A stretch of 64,000 nucleotides of DNA from Rhodobacteraceae bacterium EL53 (GCA_900313015.1 OMPR01000008.1:1-64000), one strand, 5' to 3'; positions 8,693 through 20,601 are shown, numbered from the stretch's first letter. Made by a program: numbers and translations. Notes: generated from the sequence alone by a model not told the origin.

Positions 8693-9464
8693 CGGGCTGC
8701 TTCACGGTAGCACGCCGGTCCTGAACCAGCTGCGCAAGGATAGACAAAGCAATTTCTTCGGGTGTGACAGCGCCCAGATCAAGGCCTGCGGGTGCTTTGA
8801 CGCGGTCTAGGGTGGGGCGGTCAAAACCGGCAGTGGCGAGTTTTTTGGCTAGTGAAGCGTATTTCTTTCGGCTTCCTACAAAGGCCACATAAGATGTTTG
8901 AGCATTCAGCGCCGCCTTAAGCGCGTCAAGATCACCTTGCCCCTGCGTGGCAATCACAACAAAGCACTGCTGATGGGGCTTGTCCTGTCCCAAGGTTGAC
9001 GAAACAGACCAGTGAAACTGGGGCGCGAGTGCACAGAGCGATTGCGCAACGGGCGATGCGCCCATCACTACGAGTTGTGGTGACGGCAAGCAGGGCTCTA
9101 TGAAAATGTCGACTGTCCCGCGAGAAGGGCAGCCGTTACGGGCAAATCGTGTGCCGTCAATTTCATCGCCAGCAGCCACACCCTTTTCAGCCAACAGTTC
9201 CTCAGGCGCGACAGAGACAAGCTGCGGAGCACCGTCTTGCAATGCCTGCAAAGCGGCTCGCTTAACCGCCCCACGGGTGCAACCGCCACCAAGCCATCCT
9301 TGCAAAATTGTCCCATCTGCACTGAGAAGAGCCTTGGCGCCCGGTTTGGCCGCGGTAGATCCAGCCGTACGTACGATGGTGGCAAAGGCAAAAGGTTCTT
9401 GTTTGTCGCGCAGTTCCTGTGCGGCTTCGGCGAGTTCGGTGGAGAGGATTTCAGCTGGGGTCAT
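8685..9464 (-). CDS. coxF: XdhC/CoxF-family maturation factor
   Basis: A 259-residue XdhC-family protein. Relatives bind the molybdenum cofactor, promote its sulfuration and deliver it to xanthine dehydrogenase or CO dehydrogenase. The N-terminal XdhC domain has IVRTAGSTAAKPGAKALL and WLGGGCTRGAV. The C-terminal Rossmann-like domain has LVVMGASPVAQSL, YVAFVGSRKKY and the LDLGAVTPEEIALSILA tail. Its ATG overlaps the coxE stop (ATGA, 9461-9464), and the order coxD-E-F matches known cox clusters, favouring CoxF over a purine-related XdhC. Confidence 0.87.
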   Translation of the reverse strand: MTPAEILSTELAEAAQELRDKQEPFAFATIVRTAGSTAAKPGAKALLSADGTILQGWLGGGCTRGAVKRAALQALQDGAPQLVSVAPEELLAEKGVAAGDEIDGTRFARNGCPSRGTVDIFIEPCLPSPQLVVMGASPVAQSLCALAPQFHWSVSSTLGQDKPHQQCFVVIATQGQGDLDALKAALNAQTSYVAFVGSRKKYASLAKKLATAGFDRPTLDRVKAPAGLDLGAVTPEEIALSILAQLVQDRRATVKQPDA

Positions 9465-10642
9465 AGTTTTGCCAGATCCTGTTCTAGTGCGGCCAGGTCG
9501 CTCAATGTGTTGGCTGCTTTGAACGCGTCCAGAAAGGGCAGCGCCGCAGCCATTCCCTCAGCCACAGGCGTGTAGTCAGCCCAACCTTTCAGCGGGTTGA
9601 GCCAAATCACCTTGCAGCCGCGCTTGCGCAGTTTTTCCAGAGCGGTTGCGATCATCTCAGGCGCTTGCGTGTCATAGCCGTCGGACAGGATCAGCACGAC
9701 GCTGCGCCCGTCTACGAAACGCTTTGCGTAGGTGTCTGCAAAACGTGTCAGGGAGGGGCCTATTTTGGAGCCGCCTCCAAATCCGTCGGCCATCAGGGAC
9801 ATGCGACCAATGGCACGCATCGTATCTTTGTCCCTCAAAGCTTCGGTTATACGCACAAGGCGTGTGTGGAACAGATAAGCGTCGGCAGCCGGATCAGCCC
9901 GCATTAAACCAGCAAGGAAGGCCAGAAACACCCGTGCATAAACAGACATGGAGCCAGATACATCACACAAGGCGACGATCTTGCGTGTTCGGTCAGGTCG
10001 CTTTTTGCGCCACAGACGCATCGGTTCTCCGCCTGTCGCAAGGCTGTGCCGGATGATTTTACGGAAATGCAGCCGATCACCTTTGCGAGCGGCTATGCGA
10101 CGACGGGATCGCGTATCGCGCAAGGAAGCTCCGATGCGGCGAGCCACATCTTCGGCTTCGGCTATTTCCTCGGGACGCACAAGGTCGCGCAGATCGCGCC
10201 GGTTCAGGTTACGTATCTCTGTTGCTATCAGCTTGCCGGTGCCGTCGCTGTTTGCTTCACCGTTTTGGTCATCAGGAGCTGTGGCAGAGCCGGCACTGCC
10301 CAGATCTTGGCCTTTGGCATGACGGGATGAGTGAACGTCATCGCTTACAGATGCCGATGGTGTCGGGATCACCTTTTGTCTAACCCGGCCCATGTCCATC
10401 CAATAGCTGTCGAACAAGTCGTCAAAACGATCCGCTTCCTCTTTGCAACCGGTGCAAACGGCACGCAATGCTCGGCGGCTGTCATCGGGGTGAATGCTGT
10501 CCACTGCACCCAAAGCGGCCATGGCAAGATCGGCTTCTCCCACGCCGAGGCGCAGCCCGTTGTGACGCAAGTGAGCTATGAATCCAGTGACCCGCGCGGC
10601 GGGGCCGGGGTCACGCCCGGCGAATTTTGTCACACGGCTCAT
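9461..10642 (-). CDS. coxE: CoxE, VWA-domain CO dehydrogenase maturation protein
   Basis: A 393-residue protein of the CoxE-like VWA family. The C-terminal von Willebrand A domain holds the metal-site motif DVSGSMS at residues 227-233 and later a TxxxD-like ILSDGYDT block. The N-terminal half is a variable, partly disordered region with Asp- and Ser-rich stretches. CoxE works with the AAA ATPase CoxD in building the unusual Cu-S-Mo active site of CO dehydrogenase, a role established in Oligotropha. Start and stop both overlap neighbours by 4 bases, which ties its synthesis to CoxD and CoxF. Confidence 0.9.
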   Translation of the reverse strand: MSRVTKFAGRDPGPAARVTGFIAHLRHNGLRLGVGEADLAMAALGAVDSIHPDDSRRALRAVCTGCKEEADRFDDLFDSYWMDMGRVRQKVIPTPSASVSDDVHSSRHAKGQDLGSAGSATAPDDQNGEANSDGTGKLIATEIRNLNRRDLRDLVRPEEIAEAEDVARRIGASLRDTRSRRRIAARKGDRLHFRKIIRHSLATGGEPMRLWRKKRPDRTRKIVALCDVSGSMSVYARVFLAFLAGLMRADPAADAYLFHTRLVRITEALRDKDTMRAIGRMSLMADGFGGGSKIGPSLTRFADTYAKRFVDGRSVVLILSDGYDTQAPEMIATALEKLRKRGCKVIWLNPLKGWADYTPVAEGMAAALPFLDAFKAANTLSDLAALEQDLAKL

Positions 10643-11514
10643 GCGGCTTTACCCGCAATACGCGCCGCAACCTCTGGCGTTATCTGTGCTTGATCGCTTT
10701 GAGTTTTGAGCAAAGTTGTCAGCGTCGACTGTAAAGTCGCTGGATCGCTTGTCAGATCAGCGATTCCCAAGCCCATCAATGCTGCTGCGAAATCCAGCAT
10801 CTCAGCCACACCCGGGGTCTTTTCCAGCTCTTCTTCACGAAGCTTTTGCACAAACCCTACGATTTGATCGGCAAGACGCTCTTCGACATCCGGCGAGCGC
10901 GCCTTAAGTATCGCCAGTTCGGTCACCCGGTCGGGGTATTGAACGTATGTATAGAGGCAACGGCGGCGCAAAGCGTCCGAGAGATCGCGCGTGCCATTTG
11001 AAGTCAGGATCACTATGGGCCGTGTCGTAGCTTTAATTGTCCCTAGCTCTGGAATAGAGATTTGAAAATCCGAGAGAATTTCCAAAAGATAAGCCTCAAA
11101 CTCCTCATCGGCGCGATCGATTTCGTCGATCAACAAAACCGGGGCTTTGTCTTGGGTTATCGCAGCCAGTAGAGGCCTTTCCAGCAAAAACTCCCTTGAA
11201 AAAATGCGATCTTCGACCGCCTTCCCGGTTTCCCCAGCTTCAGAAGCTGCGCGGATTGTCAGAAGCTGACGCTGGTAGTTCCATTCATAAATAGCCTGAG
11301 CTGCATCAAGCCCCTCATAGCATTGAAGGCGGATGAGTTGCGTGTGTTTAACAGCCGACAAAGTGCGCGCGATTTCGGTTTTGCCAACGCCAGCCGCACC
11401 TTCGAGCAGCAGGGGTCGACCTAATGACAGGGCAAGTTGCAAGGCAACGGCCAGATCATCCGAGGCGACATAACCTTCGTCTGCAAGAGCGGTTTTTAAG
11501 TTTATCCAGGTCAT
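10639..11514 (-). CDS. coxD: CoxD, MoxR-type AAA+ ATPase for CODH active-site assembly
   Basis: A 291-residue MoxR-family AAA+ ATPase. Walker A is GAAGVGKT at residues 39-46, Walker B LLIDEID at 127-133, sensor-1 LTSNGTRDL and the arginine-finger segment DALRRRCLYTY. In known systems CoxD is needed to insert sulfur and copper into the molybdenum centre of CO dehydrogenase, acting with CoxE. The open frame begins 30 codons earlier, inside the coxL gene, but ATG 11514 has GGAG 7 bases upstream and gives the family start MTWINLKTAL. The gap to coxL is 44 bases. Confidence 0.9.
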   Translation of the reverse strand: MTWINLKTALADEGYVASDDLAVALQLALSLGRPLLLEGAAGVGKTEIARTLSAVKHTQLIRLQCYEGLDAAQAIYEWNYQRQLLTIRAASEAGETGKAVEDRIFSREFLLERPLLAAITQDKAPVLLIDEIDRADEEFEAYLLEILSDFQISIPELGTIKATTRPIVILTSNGTRDLSDALRRRCLYTYVQYPDRVTELAILKARSPDVEERLADQIVGFVQKLREEELEKTPGVAEMLDFAAALMGLGIADLTSDPATLQSTLTTLLKTQSDQAQITPEVAARIAGKAA

Positions 11515-11558
11515 TTTGGTCTCCGTAGGGCTGGGTTTAACCAGCCCTACCCAAGGGA

Positions 11559-13985
11559 TCAGTCGTGCAATCCTAGTTCGTTGGCTGTCCGCCAAATCCG
11601 CCAATGATCATGCGGCATATTGGTGTGACGATTGCCAAAGGGGCGGAACGCATCCTGCACCGCGTTGGAGAAGCAGGGCACACCGCCCACATGAGGGCTT
11701 TCGCCCACGCCCTTGGCACCGATTGGATGATGGGGTGAGGGGGTAACAGTGAAGTCGGTTTCGTAGTTGGGGACCTCCCACGCTGTCGGCAGGAAGAAGT
11801 CCATCAACGTACCCGTCTTCACGTTGCCCATATCGTCGTATGCGATCTCTTGACCCAGAGCGACAGCAAGAGCTTCGGTCAGGCCGCCATGCACCTGACC
11901 TTCGATGATCATCGGATTGATGCGCGTGCCGCAATCGTCCAGTGCATAAAAGCGTCGGATTTCAGTCACACCGGTGTCAACGTCAATGTCCATCACACAC
12001 ACATAAGCCCCAAACGGGTAGGTCATGTTGGGCGGGTCGTAATAGCTGACTGCCTCTAGACCCGGCTCGATCCCCGGAATGGCCTGATTGTAGGCGGCGA
12101 AGGCGATTTCCTTCATTGTTTTGAACTTTTCTGGGGCACCCTTTACGACAAAGCGATCCACATCGAATTCCACGTCATTGTCGTGCACCTCAAGCAGGTA
12201 GGCCGCGATCATCTGCGCCTTGGCGCGGATTTTGCGTCCAGCCATTGCTGTCGCCGCACCCGCAACAGGGGTGGACCGCGAACCATATGTGCCCAAGCCA
12301 TAGGGCGCGGTGTCTGTATCGCCTTCCTCAATCGTGATGCTGTCAGCAGGCAGTCCAATTTCCGAGGCTAGGATCTGCGCAAATGTCGTTGCGTGGCCCT
12401 GACCCTGAGAGATGGTGCCAAGTCGCGCGATCGCAGATCCAGTCGGGTGGATGCGGATTTCGCAACTGTCGAACATGCCAAGCCCAAGGATATCACAGTT
12501 CTTTACCGGGCCAGCGCCCACAATCTCGGTGAAGAAAGACAGTCCAATCCCCATCAGTTTGCGGGTCTTGCCAGCTTTGAAGTCCTCGACCCGTTGCGCC
12601 TGTTCGGTTCGCAACCCGTCATAACCGACAGTTTTCAACGCTTTATCCCACGCCGTGTGATAGTCGCCACTATCGTATTCCCAACCAAGGGCAGCGGTGT
12701 AGGGGAACTGTTCCTTCTTGATGAAGTTGATCCGGCGTAGCTCTGCCGCATCCATGTTCAACTCGATTGCCAGGACTTCGATCATGCGTTCGATGAAATA
12801 CACAGCCTCGGTCACACGGAATGAACAGCGATAGCTGACACCACCGGGGGCCTTGTTAGTGTAAACGCCTTCTACCTCCAAATACGCTGTTGGGATATCG
12901 TAGGACCCGGTGCAGATGTTCATGAAACCTGCAGGAAATTTGGTGGGATCGGCACAAGCGTCAAAACCGCCGTGGTCAGCCGTCACGTGGCAGTGCAACC
13001 CAGTGATCTTGCCCTCTTTGGTGGCGCTGATCTTTCCTGTCATGTGGTAATCCCGCGCAAAAGCGGTGGTCATCAGATTATCCATCCGATCTTCGATCCA
13101 TTTGACGGGCTTGCCCGTCACGATGGAAGCCACAACAGAGCAGACGTAGCCCGGATAGGCGCCAACTTTGTTGCCGAAACCGCCGCCGATATCGGGTGAG
13201 ATCACACGAATGTTGTGCTCTTCAATACCGGAGATCAACGAAACTACGGTGCGGATCGCGTGGGGGGCTTGGAATGTTCCCCAAAGTGTCAGCTTGCCGT
13301 TCACTTTGTCCATCGACGCTACGCATCCGCAGGTCTCAAGCGGGCAGGGGTGGGTGCGATGGTAGTACATGGTTTCTTCTGCCACGACCTCGGCATTGGC
13401 GATGACCTCTTCGGTCGGGTCTTTGTCACCTGCGTCCCATGTAAAGATGTGGTTGGGGTGTTTGCGCGGTCCGTGCGCTCCGTCGGGGATGGAACCATCT
13501 TCGGCGACCAGATCTTCGCGCAGAACCACGTCGGATTTCAGCGATTCAAAAGGGTTCACGATGACGGGCAGCTCTTCGTATTCAACCTCGACCAATTCGA
13601 TCCCATCTGCGGCAGCATAGCGATCTTCGGCGACCACATAGGCAACCTCTTGGCCCTGAAACAGAACCTTGCCATCGGCCAACACCATTTGTTTGTCGCC
13701 AGCGAGCGTTGGCATCCAGTGAAGGCCCAAAGGTTCCAGGTCGGCAGCGGTCAGTACTGCCAATACGCCGGGCACTTCGAGTGCAGCGGCGGTATCAATA
13801 CTCTTGATCCGCGCGTGTGCATAAGGCGAGCGGACAAAGTCACCAAAGAGCATCCCGTCCAGCTTGATGTCATCGACATAGTTGCCTTTGCCTTGTGTAA
13901 AGCGGGCATCTTCGACCCGCTTGCGAGAGCAGCCCATGCCTTTGAGGTTATCGACGCGTTCTTCGCGAGTGATTTCGTCCTTCAT
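11559..13985 (-). CDS. coxL: Form I aerobic CO dehydrogenase, large (Mo) subunit
   Basis: An 808-residue molybdopterin subunit of the L2M2S2 enzyme that oxidises CO to CO2 and passes electrons via FAD to the respiratory chain. The active-site loop reads S-Y-R-C-S-F-R at residues 384-390, with the copper-ligating Cys at 387. This is the form I signature (AYxCSFR) and not the form II AYRGAGR, so it should be a true CO oxidiser. The first residue is Ser where Ala is usual. The proposed base is E762 in [23 protein letters not shown] and [16 protein letters not shown] are cofactor-binding blocks. The length matches the family, and it overlaps coxS by 4 bases. Confidence 0.95.
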   Translation of the reverse strand: MKDEITREERVDNLKGMGCSRKRVEDARFTQGKGNYVDDIKLDGMLFGDFVRSPYAHARIKSIDTAAALEVPGVLAVLTAADLEPLGLHWMPTLAGDKQMVLADGKVLFQGQEVAYVVAEDRYAAADGIELVEVEYEELPVIVNPFESLKSDVVLREDLVAEDGSIPDGAHGPRKHPNHIFTWDAGDKDPTEEVIANAEVVAEETMYYHRTHPCPLETCGCVASMDKVNGKLTLWGTFQAPHAIRTVVSLISGIEEHNIRVISPDIGGGFGNKVGAYPGYVCSVVASIVTGKPVKWIEDRMDNLMTTAFARDYHMTGKISATKEGKITGLHCHVTADHGGFDACADPTKFPAGFMNICTGSYDIPTAYLEVEGVYTNKAPGGVSYRCSFRVTEAVYFIERMIEVLAIELNMDAAELRRINFIKKEQFPYTAALGWEYDSGDYHTAWDKALKTVGYDGLRTEQAQRVEDFKAGKTRKLMGIGLSFFTEIVGAGPVKNCDILGLGMFDSCEIRIHPTGSAIARLGTISQGQGHATTFAQILASEIGLPADSITIEEGDTDTAPYGLGTYGSRSTPVAGAATAMAGRKIRAKAQMIAAYLLEVHDNDVEFDVDRFVVKGAPEKFKTMKEIAFAAYNQAIPGIEPGLEAVSYYDPPNMTYPFGAYVCVMDIDVDTGVTEIRRFYALDDCGTRINPMIIEGQVHGGLTEALAVALGQEIAYDDMGNVKTGTLMDFFLPTAWEVPNYETDFTVTPSPHHPIGAKGVGESPHVGGVPCFSNAVQDAFRPFGNRHTNMPHDHWRIWRTANELGLHD

Positions 13986-14476
13986 TCTGCGGCCTCCTTG
14001 GCTGCATTCATTTCAGACGCAGCGGCCTGAATTGATTTCACGATGTTTTGGTAGCCCGTGCAGCGGCAGATGTTGCCTGCCATACCGAAGCGGATTTCCT
14101 CTTCGGTTGGGTTTGGGTTTTCTTCCAGAAGTTTGGTTGCGCGGGTGATCATGCCCGGCGTGCAATACCCGCACTGGAGCCCGTGGTGTTCTTTGAACGC
14201 TTCTTGCAGGGGGTGCAGGTTGTCAGGGTCGCCAAGACCTTCAATTGTTGTCACCGCGGCGCCGTCAGCTTGTGCCACAAACATGGTACAAGATTTCACG
14301 GACTTGCCGTTGATTGTGACTGTGCACGCCCCACAATGCGAAGTTTCGCAACCGATGTGCGGCCCTGTAATATTCAGACGTTCGCGCAATGTGTAGATCA
14401 GCAGTTCTCGGGGCTCAGCGAGGAATTCCTCGTCTTTTCCGTTCACGTTCAATTTGATGTGCATCTTTTTTGACAT
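13982..14476 (-). CDS. coxS: CO dehydrogenase small (2x[2Fe-2S]) subunit
   Basis: A 164-residue iron-sulfur subunit that carries electrons from the Mo-Cu site to FAD. The N-terminal plant-ferredoxin domain has its cluster ligands at C43, C48, C51 and C63 ([10 protein letters not shown]). The C-terminal helical domain has the second cluster at C102, C105, C137 and C139 (CGYCTPGM and CRCTGY). All eight ligands are present and the length is normal. A GGAG site lies in the 10-base gap after coxM. Its stop overlaps the coxL start. Confidence 0.95.
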   Translation of the reverse strand: MSKKMHIKLNVNGKDEEFLAEPRELLIYTLRERLNITGPHIGCETSHCGACTVTINGKSVKSCTMFVAQADGAAVTTIEGLGDPDNLHPLQEAFKEHHGLQCGYCTPGMITRATKLLEENPNPTEEEIRFGMAGNICRCTGYQNIVKSIQAAASEMNAAKEAAE

Positions 14477-14486
14477 GGTGTTCTCC

Positions 14487-15341
14487 TTACGCCCGCGACC
14501 AGGCGGTCAGAATTGCGCGGCGCAGGATGACGCCTGCCACATGATTTTTGAAAGCTACCGGACCGCGGTTGTCCTCGGTTGGTTCGATGTCGCCCAGCAT
14601 TGCTGCGACTGAGGCATCAAGCGCGGCTGCATCAACTGAAGTCCCAAGAAGCGCTTCGCCTGCAGCCTCAGAGTAGACTGGTGTGTCGCTCAGGTTTGTC
14701 ATTGCGATGGAGGCGCTGACGCAAATGCCGCCGTCCTTAACGATCTGAACTGCAGCAGCAGCCGTCGCATAGTCACCAATCTTGCGTTTTTGTTTCTCGT
14801 AGGCGTACCCACCGTTGGGCATTGGGATCGCGACGTGGGTCAAAACCTCTTCGTCTTCGCGTGCAGTAACATAAGCAGCCTCGTAAAACGCGCGGGCTGG
14901 AATATCGCGCTCGCCATTTGGACCAACCACTGTGAAGATTGCATTAAGACACTGCGTCAGGCCGGGCATATCGTTGCCGGGGTCTCCATTGGCGACATTC
15001 CCGCCCACAGTGCCCATGTAGCGCACCTGCGGATCAGCGATTTGCAAAGCAGCTTCGCGCAGGATGGGAGCAGCATTTGAGAGCTCGGCATGATCGATAA
15101 TGTCGGCCTGAGTCACCAAGGCGCCGAGCCGGATCATGTCTGTGCCGACTTCGATGTCGGACATGCCGCCTACATCCTGAAGGTCGATTAAATGGGGCAC
15201 GTCGGCCATACGCAATTTCATCATTGGGATCAGGCTGTGCCCGCCTGCCATGACACGAGCATCATCTCCATGCTCTTCTAAGACAGCCAGGACTCCGGCC
15301 ATATCCTTGGGGCGATAGTATTCAAATGCGGCTGGAATCAT
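14487..15341 (-). CDS. coxM: CO dehydrogenase medium (FAD) subunit
   Basis: A 284-residue FAD-binding subunit that accepts electrons from the iron-sulfur subunit. The two flavin-binding motifs of the CODH/xanthine oxidase family are visible: AGGHS at residues 32-36 and TVGGN at 111-115, continuing [11 protein letters not shown]. The C-terminal CO_deh_flav_C domain follows from about residue 175. An AGGAAAG ribosome site sits just upstream of ATG 15341. It is the first structural gene of coxMSLDEF-mocA-coxG and lies 115 bases after the coxC stop, room enough for its own promoter. Confidence 0.94.
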   Translation of the reverse strand: MIPAAFEYYRPKDMAGVLAVLEEHGDDARVMAGGHSLIPMMKLRMADVPHLIDLQDVGGMSDIEVGTDMIRLGALVTQADIIDHAELSNAAPILREAALQIADPQVRYMGTVGGNVANGDPGNDMPGLTQCLNAIFTVVGPNGERDIPARAFYEAAYVTAREDEEVLTHVAIPMPNGGYAYEKQKRKIGDYATAAAAVQIVKDGGICVSASIAMTNLSDTPVYSEAAGEALLGTSVDAAALDASVAAMLGDIEPTEDNRGPVAFKNHVAGVILRRAILTAWSRA

Positions 15342-15456
15342 CAGCTTTCCTCCCTAAAAAGCAGTTGTTCTTGCTAGGGGAGAGACTGCATGCCGGGCTT
15401 ACCTACAGCACTAAAAAATCAACGAAAAACGGGTCTTTTGCACGAAATGCGCCTCT

Positions 15457-16575
15457 CTATGCACGAACGACGCCGGGCTGCGATGCAAGCGCATCTTGAA
15501 CCGCTTTCAATTTGGAACGGCTTACTGGAACAGGCGGAAGATCGACCCCATCAAACAAACATCGCCCCTTATCTTTTGTTCGCTCAAAGCGCGAAACACG
15601 AATTGGGTTCACCAAATAGCTGCGATGCGTTTGCAAGAAGTCCCGAGGCAAAAGACGTTTGGAGGCAACCGTGATTGACCAAACACAAAACAGGCGATCA
15701 TGCTCAGTGTAAATTTGGGTATAGTGCCCATCGGCGCGCACAAGCAGAACATCCCGTGCCCGTACGAAAACCTTGGTCCCGTCGCTTTCGCAAGGGATCT
15801 GCAATTCCGCTATGGGCTCTGGCTTTTCACTCGGGTCTTCCGGCACGGGGTCTTCGGTACTTGGAGCTACCAAATATGTTACGCTGACCCACAGACACGC
15901 CCCGAAGATTATGAAGCTGAAAAAGATCACGCCAAGCGCCAGGGTTTCGTTGCTCATTGCGGGGCCAAATTCGGCGACGTTAGGCTCTTGTACAAAATTA
16001 GTTTCTGCGACGGCCAGAAAGTGAACTGAGCAGACGGCGATCGCAAAACAGATCGTCCCCAACACGATGTTGCGATTGGTACGCTTTCCATAGGCGATCC
16101 AGAAGGCGAGAATGCACAAAGCGACGGCCACAAGCGACGAATAAATAACTCCTGAGGTCGTATAGACGGCACGGCATAGTTCTAATCCAGCCATGCCAAT
16201 GTAGTGCATTACCAAAATGCCGATCCCGACGATGACACCTGATAGGGAAATGATGAACGGTGTGCGATCAGCAAAGTGCAAAAGGATCAGCGCCGCACCA
16301 ACAATGAGGATCGCAGACAGCGCCGATACAAGTGTGATTGCCGCGTCATAGTAGAAAAGGATTGGAAGTTTTAAGCCGAGCATTGCCACAAAATGCATAG
16401 CCCAGATGCCGCCACCCAGAGCGATGGCTCCAAGCGCGATCGATGCCTTTTTCTGAAACATTGGCTTATCTGAAAGATCGCGCGTGAGCGAAAGCCCTGT
16501 GAATCCAGCGACAAGCGCAACGACGCACGACATCACGATCAGGAAACTGCTATGATTGACTGTCAGAAAATCCAT
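15457..16575 (-). CDS. coxC: CoxC-like membrane sensor: MHYT domain fused to LytTR
   Basis: A 372-residue protein whose first 230 residues form seven membrane helices of an MHYT sensor. The family tetrads appear as MHFVAM (60-65), MHYIGM (123-128) and a third VHFLAVAE; these His/Met residues are proposed metal ligands for sensing O2, CO or NO. After a Pro/Glu-rich linker, residues about 262-365 form a LytTR DNA-binding domain (VFVRARDVLLVRADGHYTQIY, THRSYLVNP). This is the CoxC architecture found next to CO dehydrogenase genes in Oligotropha. A membrane-bound factor that both senses gas and binds DNA would explain control of coxM, 115 bases downstream. The target site is not identified. Confidence 0.88.
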   Translation of the reverse strand: MDFLTVNHSSFLIVMSCVVALVAGFTGLSLTRDLSDKPMFQKKASIALGAIALGGGIWAMHFVAMLGLKLPILFYYDAAITLVSALSAILIVGAALILLHFADRTPFIISLSGVIVGIGILVMHYIGMAGLELCRAVYTTSGVIYSSLVAVALCILAFWIAYGKRTNRNIVLGTICFAIAVCSVHFLAVAETNFVQEPNVAEFGPAMSNETLALGVIFFSFIIFGACLWVSVTYLVAPSTEDPVPEDPSEKPEPIAELQIPCESDGTKVFVRARDVLLVRADGHYTQIYTEHDRLFCVWSITVASKRLLPRDFLQTHRSYLVNPIRVSRFERTKDKGRCLFDGVDLPPVPVSRSKLKAVQDALASQPGVVRA

Positions 16576-17146
16576 GCTGTAGAAGATGGCTAAAGCTCAA
16601 GCGATTTGCAATCAATGCTGTATTTTGGCCTCCACATTTTAACTTAGGTCGCGGTCATACGCAGCCGAGTTCCTATTGGGCGCAAGCTCCATTTGCTGGA
16701 AAGCCTGTGTCGCTGAAATCCCAAGTGATCTACCAACAAAAGGAATTCATGCGGAGTGTGAGTTGGTCGGTGATTGATTTACGCTCATCTAGACGATGCC
16801 AGCACTGCGTAACTGGTAAGTTTTGAACGTCTGCCGCGCCGGGAAACGCTGAACGTTTCGCCTTGGGGCATGAAATCAACATAGGCGCTGCCAGCTGAGT
16901 AAGGCGTCGTTCGGGCGTACCGCACGCGTGCTCAGACATCCGATCAGGGTGTGGCGAGTGATTGCTAAAAGCTCATACGGATCAATGGTGATGCAGGCAC
17001 CTACGGAGAGTACTTACGCTGTTCGCCACGTTTGGGCGTGCTCTCGAAGCTGCGGTTCTGTGGGGCAACAACGAATACGCGTTGCCCCACTTTACTTTGT
17101 TTTTCTCACATGTCGTGACGAGCAACGCCCACTCCTGCTCTGGTGA
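16576..17146. other. Intergenic stretch between coxC and thiC
   Basis: About 570 bases with no credible gene on either strand. Open frames of 69-72 codons lack ribosome sites and resemblance to proteins. It should hold the promoter of the cox cluster near 16580-16650. A hairpin lies near the thiC end (17060-17090). Confidence 0.5.
17060..17090. terminator. Hairpin downstream of thiC
   Basis: GTGGGGCAAC (17060-17069) pairs perfectly with GTTGCCCCAC (17081-17090), with an 11-base loop. It lies 57 bases past the thiC stop. The T-rich tail (TTTACTTTGTTTTT) is on the plus strand, so as an intrinsic terminator it fits plus-strand transcripts better. For thiC it may instead protect the 3 prime end. 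Confidence 0.5.
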
Positions 17147-18982
<1,836 letters not shown>

Positions 18983-19083
18983 TCAAAAAGACACCAGATG
19001 AGTTTCGGCTTGGGAAACGGGCAGATACACGACTGCCCTTGTCAGTTTGCACATCAGTAGTATGAGGCGATGTGCGCCCTTAG

Positions 19084-19186
19084 CTTCCTACGCCAGTATC
19101 AACTGGGTCAGGTTCAAAGGGTCGCGACACTGCAGCGTTGCTGCTATTCGCCTCTCAGTTCCTTGGCTGGAACTCCCCTGCGTGCG
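19084..19186 (-). promoter_or_regulatory. TPP riboswitch (THI element) of thiC
   Basis: Read on the minus strand, the sequence has all conserved blocks in order: a GGGGAG opening, CTGAGAGG (the T-loop, pyrimidine-sensing helix), the ACCCTTTGAACCTGA core, then a short helix closed by CTGG and the CGTAGG end. When thiamine pyrophosphate is plentiful it should bind and shut thiC expression down. Between aptamer and start codon is a GC hairpin (GGGCAG at 19019-19024 with CTGCCC at 19033-19038). It has no T run after it, so control at ribosome access is as likely as premature termination. Confidence 0.95.
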
Positions 19187-19617
19187 GGTTGAGTACCGAA
19201 TGCACATAATGGAAACAAGCTCAAAGTGGGGAGGGGGGGACTGCGTTGCAGTTCCTGACATCAACCGTCCAGTTCCTGCGCGGCATAAGGACAGGAATTT
19301 AGACGTTCTCAGAGTATCCATCGAAGAGTACGTCGCGGTTCAGGCTCAGGTTCAGGTTTGCGACTGCTTTTCCAAGGTCGAGCAACGTCAACACTGCCAT
19401 CAATTGTCTGCCACTATTGTGCTCCATTCATGTTGTCAGTGGCGCTGCCAGTCCTGATTGGTGTGTCGCTTTGTCAAACAACAGGACCAGGCGCCGAAGC
19501 CGTGGGATGAATCCGTCCGGAGTAGGGGGGAGATCGTCCTTCACTCGATTTTCGCAACACAGCCCTGCGTCAATGGCAAAGAGCCGATATTGGCTCTTTG
19601 CCATTTTTAGGAACAGC
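19187..19617. other. Upstream region of the thiC riboswitch
   Basis: About 430 bases with no recognisable gene. The thiC promoter must lie just upstream of 19186. The right end holds the strong hairpin at 19572-19605. The open frames here are out of context and partly cross the riboswitch. Confidence 0.5.
19572..19608 (+). terminator. Strong hairpin after the MBL-fold gene
   Basis: AATGGCAAAGAGCC (19572-19585) pairs perfectly with GGCTCTTTGCCATT (19592-19605), a 14-bp stem with a 6-base loop, followed on the plus strand by T residues. It sits 10 bases past the stop of the leftward MBL-fold gene, so its position suits that gene while the T run suits the opposite strand. It may act in both directions. 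Confidence 0.6.
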
Positions 19618-20601
19618 CTAAGTGGTGACCACGTTACTGCCAAAATACATAAACTCGCGATCCATATTCCCAACATCCGCAGCGTTTAGCGAAAGATTGG
19701 GGCTATCCAGAAATTTGAAGCTTTGTTGGCTTTTGACCCAGTCATCGGCATTTCTCAATGTTGATAGCGTGTAGGTTGTCGTCTCATTGAGGTAATGCGT
19801 AGGAATGACAACTTTTGGCTTTAGCCGGTCAACGATCGCATTGCCCTGTTCGTACGACAGGATATGTTCCGAGCCATCCACAGGCAGTGTCAGGACATCT
19901 ACCTGGCCGATCGCTTCCCAGAAGCCGGGGCCGGGATCGGCGCGGTTGTCCCCCCATATCAGAGTTCGAATGCCACCCGTCTCGATCAGATAGACGACCA
20001 TGTCCATGTGGCCGACATTGTTAGGCGCACAGGCTTCAACGCCAAATTCAGCAAGCGCATTGGTCCAGTTATAGTAGCCCGGCGCTTTGCAAACGTGCTT
20101 ATCGGCGAAGCCTGTAATTTTCAGGTCTGCAAACTCGAAGGTACCGACCATACGGTCCAACACCATTGTTGAAACGGGCCTGTCGATGGCATCGTGATCA
20201 AAATGTGTATGCGTTGAAAGAGTAATGTCTGTGACGGTTTCAGGGTATTTGTACTTGTACCACAAACCCCAAGCACCTGATGGGTCATCGCGCCATGGGT
20301 CAACTACGACGGATGCACCGCCGGGTGATGTAATCTTGAATGAACAATGGCCAAAGTAATCAATGCTTATCGCGCCGTCGGGAAGGCTGGTTGCATTCTG
20401 CAACTCAATGACATGATTGTTGTTACCGGGTTGTGTCCAATCTGTGGACTGGGCCTGAACCGACGTGGATGTAAGCAAACTGGTTGCAGTTCCGACACCT
20501 GCTGCACCTGCGGCCATAAAAAACGAACGTCGCGAGAGGCCTGGAGCCAACGCATCTTTTTGCCCGTTCAGTTTGATTGGTTTTAAGTTTTTCTTATCCA
20601 T
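19618..20601 (-). CDS. Tat-exported metallo-beta-lactamase-fold hydrolase
   Basis: A 327-residue protein with a twin-arginine signal: SRRSFFMAAGAAG around residues 23-35 and an Ala-rich end near VQAQS, so it is folded in the cytoplasm and exported. The mature part is a UlaG/YycJ-like metallo-beta-lactamase fold, with DYFGHCSF, the metal motif THTHFDHDA (HxHxDH) and later WGDNRADPGPG and VVIPTHY metal ligands. The substrate is unknown. The open frame has 22 more codons, but MDKKNLKPIKLNG at 20601 gives a normal Tat leader. The next gene upstream, on the same strand 121 bases away, is a GAF-LuxR regulator, so the pair may form one regulatory unit. Confidence 0.82.
   Translation of the reverse strand: MDKKNLKPIKLNGQKDALAPGLSRRSFFMAAGAAGVGTATSLLTSTSVQAQSTDWTQPGNNNHVIELQNATSLPDGAISIDYFGHCSFKITSPGGASVVVDPWRDDPSGAWGLWYKYKYPETVTDITLSTHTHFDHDAIDRPVSTMVLDRMVGTFEFADLKITGFADKHVCKAPGYYNWTNALAEFGVEACAPNNVGHMDMVVYLIETGGIRTLIWGDNRADPGPGFWEAIGQVDVLTLPVDGSEHILSYEQGNAIVDRLKPKVVIPTHYLNETTTYTLSTLRNADDWVKSQQSFKFLDSPNLSLNAADVGNMDREFMYFGSNVVTT

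Noticed and set aside
19047-19457. 136-codon plus-strand frame
   Set aside because: It crosses the TPP riboswitch and has no protein resemblance.
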